A stretch of DNA of 20,852 nt, taken from positions 1-20,852 of the forward strand of contig JAHISE010000086.1 of NCBI GenBank assembly GCA_018818235.1, written 5' to 3'. Source of the stretch: Patescibacteria group bacterium (lineage in GTDB: Bacteria > Patescibacteriota > Gracilibacteria > Peribacterales > Peribacteraceae). Of the stretch, positions 1 through 7,363 are shown piece by piece. The stretch's first letter is position 1. The number at the start of each line of letters is the position of its first letter. Both the position numbers and the translations under genes were made by a program. Under the pieces are notes generated by a model. It was given only the letters and a program-made list of their open reading frames with translations. It was not told the DNA's origin and ran no database searches.

Positions 1-381
1 AGATACTAATCAATAAAATAAATTGCTACCTCCTCTCGTGCCCCGTAGCGTTTATATAAGCCAAAAATCAACGGCCTAAAGCTTGAGTGAATTAGTACTA
101 TTTTAAACGCGAAGGGGTATCAAATATTTAAGAAATCAAAGTTTGTTCTCTCCTTTTGCAGAGCTCCCCTCTCCTCCTCAGAGGAGAGGGGCCGGGGGTG
201 AGGTCGGTTGGAGAGAGCCGGCGCGCCAATGCGCGGAGGTCGGATAAGGATTTGACTTACAAATACCATTATTAGTGTTTCATTTATATATTTTCTCCAG
301 CAAAGAATCAGATGATTCCTCGTTCGCTGCTGTAAGTGTATTTAACGAACAAACGAGCAACGAGTAAACTTGTAAACTTCC
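1..381. other. Gene-free region with hairpin repeats
   Basis: All frames on both strands are closed by stops near the left edge, so no gene body crosses it; at most the last ~19 codons of a plus-strand gene could end near base 59, which cannot be verified. The stretch lies downstream of the ketosynthase group. It holds an 11-bp-stem hairpin at 166-191 and an imperfect inverted repeat at about 305-364 containing GAATCA/TGATTC and CTCGTT/AACGAG words. I see no tRNA or other RNA gene. Confidence 0.6.
166..191. repeat. Perfect 11-bp-stem hairpin, CCCCTCTCCTC type
   Basis: The arms CCCCTCTCCTC and GAGGAGAGGGG enclose the loop CTCA, and the right arm runs on into GCCGGGGGTGAGGT. It is much more GC-rich than its surroundings. 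This wording resembles a dispersed non-coding repeat seen in many bacterial genomes (recollection, not searched). It lacks an adjacent T-run in either direction, so it is not an obvious intrinsic terminator. Confidence 0.6.
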
Positions 382-1515
382 TCAGCTCTCCTTCTCCGCC
401 TGTTCCCTTTCATCTTCACCTCTCTTAACAACTAAAATACAACCTCGAGTTAATGCATTCTTTCGAAACCCCGGGCTACCTGCGCCAACTGTAGGCATTG
501 CAATGAGTGAATGAGGCTCTAACTCATCTTGCACCATAGACATAGCAGTAGGAATAGAGGCTGCAGAAACATTTCCAATGTTACGTATACAATTGTGAAT
601 ACGAATACTAGAATCAGGTAATTGTAATTCAATTTGACTCTCCATTCCTACAATCATCCCCCCATTGGCTTGATGATGAACAACATGTGTTGGTTTTCTA
701 TCATGTGTTATAAGTTGACATTCATAAGCTCGCCGCAGCGATTCTGTCATACTTTGCACCATAAGCATCGGACCAAGACGTAATAAAGAATATCCACTCT
801 TTCCCGGCATATTTATACAATGAGATATTCCTGACCGTACACTTTCATCAAAAGCAATTGAGTCCTCTACAGGAATAAGAACTAAATGCCCCTTAGGATC
901 ATCCACATCTGTTGTAAAAGCATCCAGTAAATCGAACTCAGCAGAATGCCCAGGTGGCTTTACAATTACAGCTCCGGCGCCATCACCGAATATCTTTGAA
1001 GCTTTACCTCTTGCTCTAGTATCATCCTTCCCGGACATCCCTGTAATACCACCACCACCGGGAGTCTCCCAATTAATCAAATCACTCATAACTTCCGTTA
1101 TTACAACAGGAACATGCTTATGAGTTTGTTGAGCAATTCTTGATGCAATATCCAACCCCCGTGGAAGTCCGCTGCAAGCACGATCTATCGGATAAACCTT
1201 ACCACCAATCCCACACTCCTTGGCAATAGACAAGGCAGCATCTTTTCCTGTTCCGGTATGACAAGTAACCAAAACCATACCTCCCGCATCTTTCGGGTCT
1301 ATGCGAACAGAATCATATAGTTTGTTTAAAACCCGAACACTTAGAGATTCGACAGTCTCTTGCGCACATTTGATTCGGCGAGACTCAACATGAGTTTTTT
1401 CAACAAATTTTGGTAAATCATCAATCTTAAATGGCAAATCTTCATTTGGTACATCACGCAAACCACCATCTTTTGATGTCAGTGCCACAAATTTGCTTAA
1501 TCCGCATAATTTCAT
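382..1515 (-). CDS. Beta-ketoacyl-ACP synthase III-like protein (KAS III-A)
   Basis: This is a thiolase-fold condensing enzyme of the FabH type, 377 residues against about 320-350 for FabH. The full catalytic triad is visible: Cys114 in DRACSG, His281 in HHQAN and Asn315 in GNVSAAS, plus the family motif FGDGAGAVIV around 176-185. Family members join an acyl-CoA (or acyl-ACP) starter to a malonyl-ACP extender; the actual substrate cannot be read from sequence. A loop near 150-170, rich in Gly (TPGGGGITG), may be an insertion near the pocket. It is last in a minus-strand group with an acyl carrier protein and a second KAS III, 121 bases downstream of the carrier gene. No Shine-Dalgarno precedes the ATG. 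No dehydratase, reductase or acyltransferase is present, so a specialised acyl product is as likely as fatty-acid initiation. Confidence 0.85.
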   Translation of the reverse strand: MKLCGLSKFVALTSKDGGLRDVPNEDLPFKIDDLPKFVEKTHVESRRIKCAQETVESLSVRVLNKLYDSVRIDPKDAGGMVLVTCHTGTGKDAALSIAKECGIGGKVYPIDRACSGLPRGLDIASRIAQQTHKHVPVVITEVMSDLINWETPGGGGITGMSGKDDTRARGKASKIFGDGAGAVIVKPPGHSAEFDLLDAFTTDVDDPKGHLVLIPVEDSIAFDESVRSGISHCINMPGKSGYSLLRLGPMLMVQSMTESLRRAYECQLITHDRKPTHVVHHQANGGMIVGMESQIELQLPDSSIRIHNCIRNIGNVSAASIPTAMSMVQDELEPHSLIAMPTVGAGSPGFRKNALTRGCILVVKRGEDEREQAEKES

Positions 1516-1546
1516 GCTATAGAATTATTAAGAAAAGTATTAATCC

Positions 1547-1571
1547 ATGGTTCTTCCATGGCAAGGAACCT
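1547..1571. repeat. Small hairpin between carrier protein and KAS III-A
   Basis: The words GGTTCTT and AAGGAACC face each other around CCATGG, giving a bulged stem in the 121-base spacer. It could slow or end transcription between the two genes, but no T-run follows it on the minus strand. Confidence 0.3.
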
Positions 1572-1636
1572 TAACAGTGCTTAGGCTCAATATCAAACAA
1601 TACACATCAATTATTTATCAAAATTACATCCAAAAA

Positions 1637-2113
1637 TTATTCCACGGAAATCATCTTTCCGTGTATCACATCCACAATAGATGCAACTGTAACTATGGTA
1701 CATATATCGCAGATTCTGGGATTTTTTGCCAATCGATCCACATCTGCATTTGGATACTGTTCTCGAAACGCCACTAGACCCTGCAGTGTAACCTCTCCGT
1801 TCTCAACATTTCCTGGTGCATCAAGGATCTCACGAAAGCCAAATTGCGAATAGCATCTTCCTACTATACGACCTGTATCTACTCCAAAAGCCACAGCAAG
1901 AGCAGCATCTAATGCAGTAATAGAAATACTGTCAGCATTAAAATCATCAATTAAAGTATTATGCATTTCTATATCATCGGCTGGTACATCAAAATGTTCG
2001 GAAAGTACTTCGAATACTTTTATAATAATCTCTTCGCGTCTTTGATCTAAAGTCTGTCTGGTTTCGGAATCAGAGTGTTGCTCTGCTGTTAGTAGTTGTG
2101 GTGATGTTTCCAT
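1637..2113 (-). CDS. Extended acyl carrier protein
   Basis: The core is an acyl carrier protein. Around residues 28-78 it has the helix I / loop / helix II pattern with DDFNADSIS, in which Ser62 is the expected 4'-phosphopantetheine attachment site (equivalent to the DSL motif), followed by the acidic-hydrophobic helix ending in AFG. The last helix is recognisable near the end (TVASIVDVIH). At 158 residues it is twice the usual 77-80, owing to a ~25-residue Glu/Ser/Thr-rich N-terminal tail and about 50 extra residues between helix II and the final helix (about 80-133), including TLQGLVAFREQYPNAD. Some large carrier proteins elsewhere have a similar insert ending in a TV..LV helix (recollection). 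It lies between two KAS III genes, which are its most likely partners. A good promoter sits just upstream. A phosphopantetheinyl transferase must be encoded elsewhere if it is active. Confidence 0.8.
   Translation of the reverse strand: METSPQLLTAEQHSDSETRQTLDQRREEIIIKVFEVLSEHFDVPADDIEMHNTLIDDFNADSISITALDAALAVAFGVDTGRIVGRCYSQFGFREILDAPGNVENGEVTLQGLVAFREQYPNADVDRLAKNPRICDICTIVTVASIVDVIHGKMISVE
1643..1663 (-). terminator. Hairpin over the last codons of the carrier protein gene
   Basis: The perfect 8-bp arms CACGGAAA and TTTCCGTG enclose a 5-base loop within the last codons of the gene. On the minus strand the stem is followed, after seven bases that include the stop codon, by TTTTT. The gap is longer than in a classic intrinsic terminator, so partial termination or 3'-end protection is the most I would claim. 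Confidence 0.35.
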
Positions 2114-2122
2114 AGGGCAGGG

Positions 2123-2150
2123 ATCTTATTAAACAAAATAATAATGTCAA
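2123..2150 (-). promoter_or_regulatory. Promoter of the carrier protein gene
   Basis: On the minus strand a perfect TTGACA (2145-2150) is followed by a 16-bp spacer and TAAGAT (2123-2128). The ATG at 2113 lies nine bases after the -10 box, so the mRNA leader would be only about 2-4 bases. This suggests the carrier and KAS III-A can be expressed apart from KAS III-B. Confidence 0.6.
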
Positions 2151-2200
2151 CTAATTAACATGATAATACAATTAATTTTACAAATTTTCCAATATTTATC

Positions 2201-3301
2201 TTATTGGTCTTCGTTCTTATATGCCCCGAGGTGCCATTCCATTGCCCCCCACCCCTGAGACATCTTTTTCTCCGGATCCCTGACACAAATTCCTGCTGCG
2301 GGAAACAGAACTATGTCTCCATCCTTTATCTCTACAGTCTCCTCTTTCCTACTTTTCATGAGCTTAAGAACCTCATCAATTCTGGCTAAAGTTGAAGGAA
2401 TCGTGCATGAAATCGTATTGCCCATTCCCTCCGCACCATTTACGAATCGAGCATTCATTTCAGGACCCACCATATCGTCTAAAGCCAACATAATTTTTGC
2501 ATTTGGATTATGTGGCACTGCAAAAACATTACTTTCTGAATAATCCCCCATCTCCATCACTCTTTGCATAGACTGACGTGATGCCTGCTCTATAAGAGCC
2601 TGACCATTTACATAAGCCAAATCACCATTCATTCGAAAAATAGTCCTTGTTACCTCATTTCCAAAAAAATCATGCACTTTCTGATCGTAAATAAACTTGA
2701 ATATATATTCAGCATCAGGATCAGGATGCGGTGGCTCAACATCTTTCGTCTCTGAAAATAGTAATCTGTGTCCCGGCCCCTGCCAAAGTGTTGTACCTGT
2801 TGCTCCAGCAGCAAATATTGGTGTTGCACGGCTGTCTCGAGCATCAATTTGTCTGTCAGGAGTTTCTATATTTAGTAATACAAAGTGTTTGTCAGGAGCA
2901 ATATTCATTGCACGTTTGGCAGACTCTTCAACTCCTTTGGGGAAACCAACGCACCCATAAGGAAATCCTAGAATAACCTCACAAACTATTCCCATTTCTT
3001 GTGCTACCTGCTCAGTCATATTCTGAACTACTTCTCTACTATTCTGTGAATTGATTATGATCATTCCTTCACAATCACCACCACAGATCCCCAGCCTTTC
3101 AAATAACTTTCTTGTCACTGCCATTGCAATATCAATAGGCTCTTTGTCTTCTTTTAAAATATGCCTGATATCAATTCTTGTTGACCTCTTAACTCTTTTC
3201 TCCTGCATTCCGGTTAGCTTAGCTATGCACTTATTATCCAGAACTTCGAAGAACTCCGGATCACCGGTTATGTCTACAAAATCAGTAAATGAAATTGGCA
3301 T
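2201..3301 (-). CDS. Second beta-ketoacyl-ACP synthase III-like protein (KAS III-B)
   Basis: It is 366 residues with the KAS III triad in the right order: Cys117 in PYGCVGF, His264 in VPHNPN and Asn295 in GMGNTIS. The C-terminal strand region (DIVLFPAAGICV) matches the family ending. It is clearly different from the neighbouring KAS III-A: the cysteine loop reads GFPYGCVGFPKG where FabH proteins have a version of AACAGF, and the FGDGA-type motif is degenerate (FAAGATGTTLW). This suggests a different acyl donor, or an acyl-transfer or ester-forming role known in the wider KAS III superfamily; the substrate is unknown. It has its own promoter, starts 53 bases after the stop of leuS, and is followed after 87 bases by the carrier protein gene. 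The start ATG has no Shine-Dalgarno but is eight bases from a good -10 box. Confidence 0.82.
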   Translation of the reverse strand: MPISFTDFVDITGDPEFFEVLDNKCIAKLTGMQEKRVKRSTRIDIRHILKEDKEPIDIAMAVTRKLFERLGICGGDCEGMIIINSQNSREVVQNMTEQVAQEMGIVCEVILGFPYGCVGFPKGVEESAKRAMNIAPDKHFVLLNIETPDRQIDARDSRATPIFAAGATGTTLWQGPGHRLLFSETKDVEPPHPDPDAEYIFKFIYDQKVHDFFGNEVTRTIFRMNGDLAYVNGQALIEQASRQSMQRVMEMGDYSESNVFAVPHNPNAKIMLALDDMVGPEMNARFVNGAEGMGNTISCTIPSTLARIDEVLKLMKSRKEETVEIKDGDIVLFPAAGICVRDPEKKMSQGWGAMEWHLGAYKNEDQ

Positions 3302-3309
3302 AGTGAGGC

Positions 3310-3339
3310 ATTCTAATTGTTTCGAACATCACTTGGCAA
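3310..3339 (-). promoter_or_regulatory. Promoter of KAS III-B
   Basis: On the minus strand TTGCCA (3334-3339), an 18-bp spacer and TAGAAT (3310-3315) precede the ATG at 3301 by eight bases. Each box matches consensus at five of six positions. The predicted leader is one or two bases, so the transcript would be nearly leaderless. Confidence 0.55.
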
Positions 3340-3354
3340 TACCATTTCTTTTTT

Positions 3355-5778
3355 TCACACCACAAAACTCACCAACTTCCCCTCCACATAAATCTCCTTC
3401 TTGATCTTCTTCCCATCCAAAAACTTAGCAACATTAGCAACTTCCTTTGCTTGATCTATCGCATCATCCTTACCAACCCCTGTATCAGCTTCAAAGTTCC
3501 CTCTCAGCTTTCCGTTAACCTGAACCGCAATTGTAACTGTGTCAGTTACTATCAGCTTCTCATCAAACTTTGGCCAATCCTGCTCTATTACAAATCCTTT
3601 GCCTCCCAACACCTCCCACAATTCTTCCGACAGGTGTGGAGCAAGCGGAGATAACAGTCTTACAAAGATCTGAGCTGTCTCTGTATTGCATCCACCTTCC
3701 TTCTCTATCAAATTAAGAAATTCCATAAGAGCAGAGATTGCGGTGTTAAAGTGGAGACGTTCAATGTCCTCTGTTACACGCTTAATAGTTCTATTTAGCC
3801 CTACTATAAGGGCAGAACTCTGATCACCTTTTTTGTTCACTATCTCGCTTAGAACTGAATAAGTTCGCTTTGCAAACCTGTCCACTCCTTTTATGCCAGT
3901 ATCACTCCAATCCCCTCCATCTGTAAATGGCCCCATAAACATCATGTACAAACGAAAAACATCAGAGCCATATTTCTCCACAAACTCATCCGGACTTACC
4001 ACATTGCCTTTGCTCTTACTCATCTTTGCGCCCTTGTTTGTTATTAGTCCTTGATGCAATAACTTTTTGAAAGGCTCACCATTAGTAACAAGCCCAAAAT
4101 CTTTTAACGCCATTGCAATAAATCTAGCATAAATCAAATGCATACAAGCATGCTCCGGACCACCTATATAAAAATCTACCGGCATCCATTTCTTCTCTAT
4201 GTCTTTAGGAATAAATTCTTTTTGATTCCCTTCGGCAAGGAATCGAAATTGATAAAAACTTGAACACACAAACGTATCCATAGTATCAACTTCCGGAGTC
4301 CAGCCTTTTCCAAATATCTTCTCCGTACGTTCTTTTAATTCTTTTGAATTAGCAATAGGAGACTTACCCTTGGGTTTAAATTCAACATCTGTTGGTAACT
4401 CCCAAGGCAAATGTTCTTCCGGAATCGGATGTGGCTTGCCATCAGGGTCATAGACAATTGGAATGGGAGCACCCCAATAACGTTGGCGAGAGATAAGCCA
4501 ATCTCGAATACGATAATTAACACCCATATCACCTAACTTATTCTTTTTTATGTATTTAACGATAGGATCATATGCATCCTTCCACTTCATTCCTTTGACC
4601 TCTTCAGGAGTATCCAGAATTCCCTCATCTGCTTTATAATAACAATAATCCAGATTTCTGACTTTTTCTGCTTCTTCTTTATCATCAGGAACCATAACAG
4701 TTTTTAGTGGAATGTCATACTTCTTTGCAAATGCAAAGTCTCGTTCATCATGCGCACTACAATTGACTATTCCTGTTCCATAATCTGCCACAACAAACGA
4801 TGCAACCCAGATAGGCAAATCTCCTGTTCCAAACGGATTATCTATATATCGTCCCGTAAATATTCCCTCCATTTCATTCTCGATATCAAAATTCCCGGAT
4901 GCCTTCTTTGCAGCTACACGATTAGAAAATTCCATTACCTCTTTTTCATATTTTGTACCTTCAACAAGTTTGGCAACAAGAGGATGTTCAGGAGCAATAA
5001 TTGTAAAAGTCTGTGCCATAAATGTCTGAGGAACCGTATCAAAAACCTCAATATCAAATTCTAAATCTTTCACCTTCTCTTTAAACACAATTCCTGTCTT
5101 CCTTCCAATCCAATTCCTCTGCATTATCTTTGTTTTCTCCGGCCAATCTATTTCCTCCAAACCTTTCAACAACTGATCTGAATAATCTGTGATTTTCCAA
5201 AACCATTGTGTTAAAGGCTTTTGAACAACTTCTGTTTCGCACCTCTCACACTTACCATCCCATACCTGTTCATTTGCCAGAACAGTTTTGCAATCAGGAC
5301 AATAATTTACATTACCTTCTTTGCGATAAGCCAAACCATTTTTAAACATCTGAAGAAACAACCATTGTGTCCACTTATAATATTCCGGCTCAGAAGTTTT
5401 TAGAATCTTGCTCCAGTCATACGTACATCCCATGCGTTTATATTGCTCAATCATATAATCAACATTCTCCTTGGTTGAATCATGCGGATGCTTTCCTTTT
5501 TTTATTGCATTATTTTCCGCAGGTAATCCAAAGGCATCAAATCCAATCGGATGAAATACATCCTTCCCCTGCATCCTTTTAAAGCGGGTAAACGAATCAG
5601 GAATTGAGTACTGAAACCAATGCCCAACATGCAGTCTGGACCCACTAGGGTACGGAAACATAACAAGGCAATAATAAGGATCTTTAGCCTTTTTTAGGTC
5701 AACCTCAAATAATTTGGCCTCCTCCCACTTTTTCTGCCATTTGGATTCTATTTCCGTTGGTAAATATTCGGCTTTCAT
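3355..5778 (-). CDS. leuS: Leucyl-tRNA synthetase
   Basis: Class I synthetase that charges tRNA-Leu. From the ATG at 5778 it is 807 residues (E. coli about 860). Visible in order: the HIGH-type motif HVGH (50-53) after YPSG; a Cys4 zinc-binding insert (Cys160, 163, 177, 180); the CP1 editing domain from about 230 to 430 with AHDERD; the class motif SRQRYWGAP; FYIGGPEHACMHLIYARF; KMSKS (585-589); and an anticodon-binding C-terminus ending in a small domain with VNGKLRG. In the editing pocket the usual TTRPDT reads DTVPQT (247-252): the key Thr252 is kept, but the flanking Arg and Asp are replaced. A TTG at 5808 could add ten residues; I prefer the ATG because homology starts right after it, although neither has a Shine-Dalgarno. 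It is transcribed divergently from der. Confidence 0.97.
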   Translation of the reverse strand: MKAEYLPTEIESKWQKKWEEAKLFEVDLKKAKDPYYCLVMFPYPSGSRLHVGHWFQYSIPDSFTRFKRMQGKDVFHPIGFDAFGLPAENNAIKKGKHPHDSTKENVDYMIEQYKRMGCTYDWSKILKTSEPEYYKWTQWLFLQMFKNGLAYRKEGNVNYCPDCKTVLANEQVWDGKCERCETEVVQKPLTQWFWKITDYSDQLLKGLEEIDWPEKTKIMQRNWIGRKTGIVFKEKVKDLEFDIEVFDTVPQTFMAQTFTIIAPEHPLVAKLVEGTKYEKEVMEFSNRVAAKKASGNFDIENEMEGIFTGRYIDNPFGTGDLPIWVASFVVADYGTGIVNCSAHDERDFAFAKKYDIPLKTVMVPDDKEEAEKVRNLDYCYYKADEGILDTPEEVKGMKWKDAYDPIVKYIKKNKLGDMGVNYRIRDWLISRQRYWGAPIPIVYDPDGKPHPIPEEHLPWELPTDVEFKPKGKSPIANSKELKERTEKIFGKGWTPEVDTMDTFVCSSFYQFRFLAEGNQKEFIPKDIEKKWMPVDFYIGGPEHACMHLIYARFIAMALKDFGLVTNGEPFKKLLHQGLITNKGAKMSKSKGNVVSPDEFVEKYGSDVFRLYMMFMGPFTDGGDWSDTGIKGVDRFAKRTYSVLSEIVNKKGDQSSALIVGLNRTIKRVTEDIERLHFNTAISALMEFLNLIEKEGGCNTETAQIFVRLLSPLAPHLSEELWEVLGGKGFVIEQDWPKFDEKLIVTDTVTIAVQVNGKLRGNFEADTGVGKDDAIDQAKEVANVAKFLDGKKIKKEIYVEGKLVSFVV

Positions 5779-5821
5779 ATGGGGAAATGGTACATTATTT
5801 TGTTTCAAAGTACATATAATG

Positions 5822-5830
5822 TGCTACAAT
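5822..5830 (+). promoter_or_regulatory. Extended -10 box upstream of the der region
   Basis: TGCTACAAT fits the extended -10 form and lies 11 bases before the first ATG (5842), so transcription would start a few bases before it. No convincing -35 is visible. A second box of the same kind, TGCTATATT (5911-5919), precedes the ATG of der itself by 16 bases. The two probably correspond to each other as part of the duplicated gene start. Confidence 0.45.
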
Positions 5831-5841
5831 CACCGTCTCTA

Positions 5842-5943
5842 ATGGCTAAACTCCCAACAGTAGCAATCACCCTTCGACTCCTCGCTAGCGCTCAGAGCTC
5901 TGGGCGAGAGTGCTATATTATTGCTTTTTCGAATTATGCCTAA
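5842..5943 (+). pseudogene. Remnant of a second der start, now a 33-codon upstream reading frame
   Basis: The first nine codons read MAKLPTVAI, nearly the same as MPKLPTVAI of the intact der 94 bases downstream. At base level 5842-5869 and 5936-5963 differ at four positions, three of them in codons that stay synonymous (CTC/TTA, CCA/CCT). After codon 9 the frame runs into a GC-rich element and ends on a TAA at 5941-5943, which overlaps codons 2-3 of der. It therefore forms a short upstream frame that ends just inside der and could couple translation. It is not expected to make a functional GTPase. Confidence 0.65.
5870..5935. repeat. Short element inserted at the start of der
   Basis: The element begins CCCTTCGACTC (preceded by A) and contains CTCGC/GCGAG arms around the perfect palindrome CAGAGCTCTG, followed by an AT-rich part with TGCTATATT. 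The first 12 bases, ACCCTTCGACTC, recur at the element downstream of the TraD-like gene (from 11065) in the same orientation relative to the truncated gene copy. The wording resembles CTTCGACTC...GCTCAGG dispersed repeats of many bacteria (recollection). Confidence 0.55.
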
Positions 5944-7276
5944 ATTACCTACAGTAGCAATCATCGGTCGACCAAATACAGGAAAATCCACTCTGTTCAA
6001 TCGGCTTGTAGGAAGGCGAAAGGCAATAGTAAGCGAGATCCCCGGCACTACCCGAGATCACATTGCTCATAAGATGGAAACTGAGGATTTGGACTTTCTT
6101 TTGATAGATACGGGTGGAATGGGAGGAGGAACGGAAGATAAGGAGATTGAGGACGATGTTCACCTGCAATCCACCTTGGCACTGGAGAATGCCGATTTGA
6201 TAGTGTTCACAATTAACAGCAGAGAAGAACTGACCGCCAGCGACTTTGAAATTACCGAAGAACTTCGCAGAAACCGCAAAGCTCATGTCCCTGTGATAAT
6301 CGTTTTAACCAAATGCGATAATCCGGAAAATACCGATGAGCTCCTGCCGCAGTATTATGCACTGGGAATAACGGATCAAATTATTCCTATCAGCGCTACT
6401 CACAACTTCGGAATGGATGAGCTGGTCGATACCATTACCGATGAACTCAAAAAATTAAATTTCGAAAAAAGTACAGAAGAAGAGTCCGAACACTTGCCAC
6501 ACATCGCAATTGTCGGAAAACCTAATGTCGGCAAAAGTTCTTTTATAAATGCTCTGATGTCCGAACCTCAAAAGAAAACATCTTCTTTGCTGGTATCGGA
6601 TATTCCCGGAACCACACGCGACGCAACTGATACTGTGATTAAATACCACGATCAGGATTATGTATTTATAGACACAGCGGGGATAAGAAGACGAAGTAAA
6701 ACCGATAGAGGTATAGAAACTTTTGCTTATCTAAGGTCTGTTCAAGCAATGGGACATTCCGATATAGCAATACTCATACTTGACGCAACTCAACCGGTTA
6801 GTAAACAAGATAAACGCATCGCATGTTTGGCTATCGAAGAAGGTAAAGGGCTTTTGATCTTATTAAATAAGACTGATCTTCTATCATCGGAAGAAAAGAA
6901 AACAGCTCTGGAAAATGCAAAACTGGAACTCGCATTTTGCAAATTTGCATCATTTGTATGTATTTCCGCTGAAAACAAATCAGGGATACTAAAGATTTTT
7001 GATCAGATTGAAATGATATATAAGAGCAGAACAAGAAGGATCACAACTAAGGTTTTAAATGAATGGTTCAGAGATACTATCCACGATAAATCACTTGGAC
7101 CGCTTACTACTTCTAAACTTATTACTCAGGCAGAGGATGTTCCTCCCACATTCGTCTTATTCGTGAAAAATCCCAAACATGTTCATATCAGTCAGCTTAG
7201 GGGGTTGGAGAATTGTTTGAGGAAGTCGTTTGGGTTTGAGGGGACTCCGGTGCGGTGGGTGACTAAGAGTTCTTGA
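5936..7276 (+). CDS. der: Ribosome-assembly GTPase Der (EngA)
   Basis: Der has two tandem GTPase domains and acts in late 50S subunit maturation. From the ATG at 5936 it is 446 residues, normal for the family. Domain 1: P-loop GRPNTGKST (11-19), PGTTRD switch, DTGG (58-61), TKCD (125-128) in place of the usual NKxD, SAT. Domain 2: GKPNVGKSS (194-202), PGTTRD, DTAG (246-249), NKTD (311-314), SAE. The C-terminal KH-like domain runs from about 360 and ends in the typical F.G.PVR pattern. A TTG at 5921 could add five residues, but the ATG gives the conserved N-terminus. There is no Shine-Dalgarno; initiation may rely on a leader starting in the inserted element or on coupling to the short frame ahead. 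It faces leuS upstream and converges with the LOG-type gene. Confidence 0.96.
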   Translation: MPKLPTVAIIGRPNTGKSTLFNRLVGRRKAIVSEIPGTTRDHIAHKMETEDLDFLLIDTGGMGGGTEDKEIEDDVHLQSTLALENADLIVFTINSREELTASDFEITEELRRNRKAHVPVIIVLTKCDNPENTDELLPQYYALGITDQIIPISATHNFGMDELVDTITDELKKLNFEKSTEEESEHLPHIAIVGKPNVGKSSFINALMSEPQKKTSSLLVSDIPGTTRDATDTVIKYHDQDYVFIDTAGIRRRSKTDRGIETFAYLRSVQAMGHSDIAILILDATQPVSKQDKRIACLAIEEGKGLLILLNKTDLLSSEEKKTALENAKLELAFCKFASFVCISAENKSGILKIFDQIEMIYKSRTRRITTKVLNEWFRDTIHDKSLGPLTTSKLITQAEDVPPTFVLFVKNPKHVHISQLRGLENCLRKSFGFEGTPVRWVTKSS

Positions 7277-7284
7277 TTTTTATA

Positions 7285-7333
7285 TCAAGTTAACTAGTTT
7301 CAAGTTAACTAGTTAACTAGTTAACCAGTAACT
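7285..7333. repeat. AGTTAACT microrepeat hairpin between convergent genes
   Basis: The 8-bp word AGTTAACT is repeated in tandem and bounded by CAAGTTA and TAACTTG, so the whole forms an imperfect inverted repeat. It lies between the converging ends of der and the LOG-type gene and may serve as a two-way stop or simply be one of the window's spacer repeats. Confidence 0.5.
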
Positions 7334-7341
7334 TGCAAACT

Positions 7342-7363
7342 AATAATCTGATTGATTATTTTT
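7342..7363 (+). terminator. der: Weak intrinsic terminator after der
   Basis: The 7-bp arms AATAATC and GATTATT with a 5-base loop are directly followed by TTT. The stem is AT-only, so it would be weak. It overlaps the stop codon of the oppositely oriented LOG-type gene. Confidence 0.4.

Noticed and set aside
5842..5963. Reading the doubled der start as a simple transposon target-site duplication
   Set aside because: The differences fall mainly at silent codon positions, and a matching case at the TraD-like gene shows 12 of 42 bases changed with the peptide kept. A target duplication would not give this pattern.
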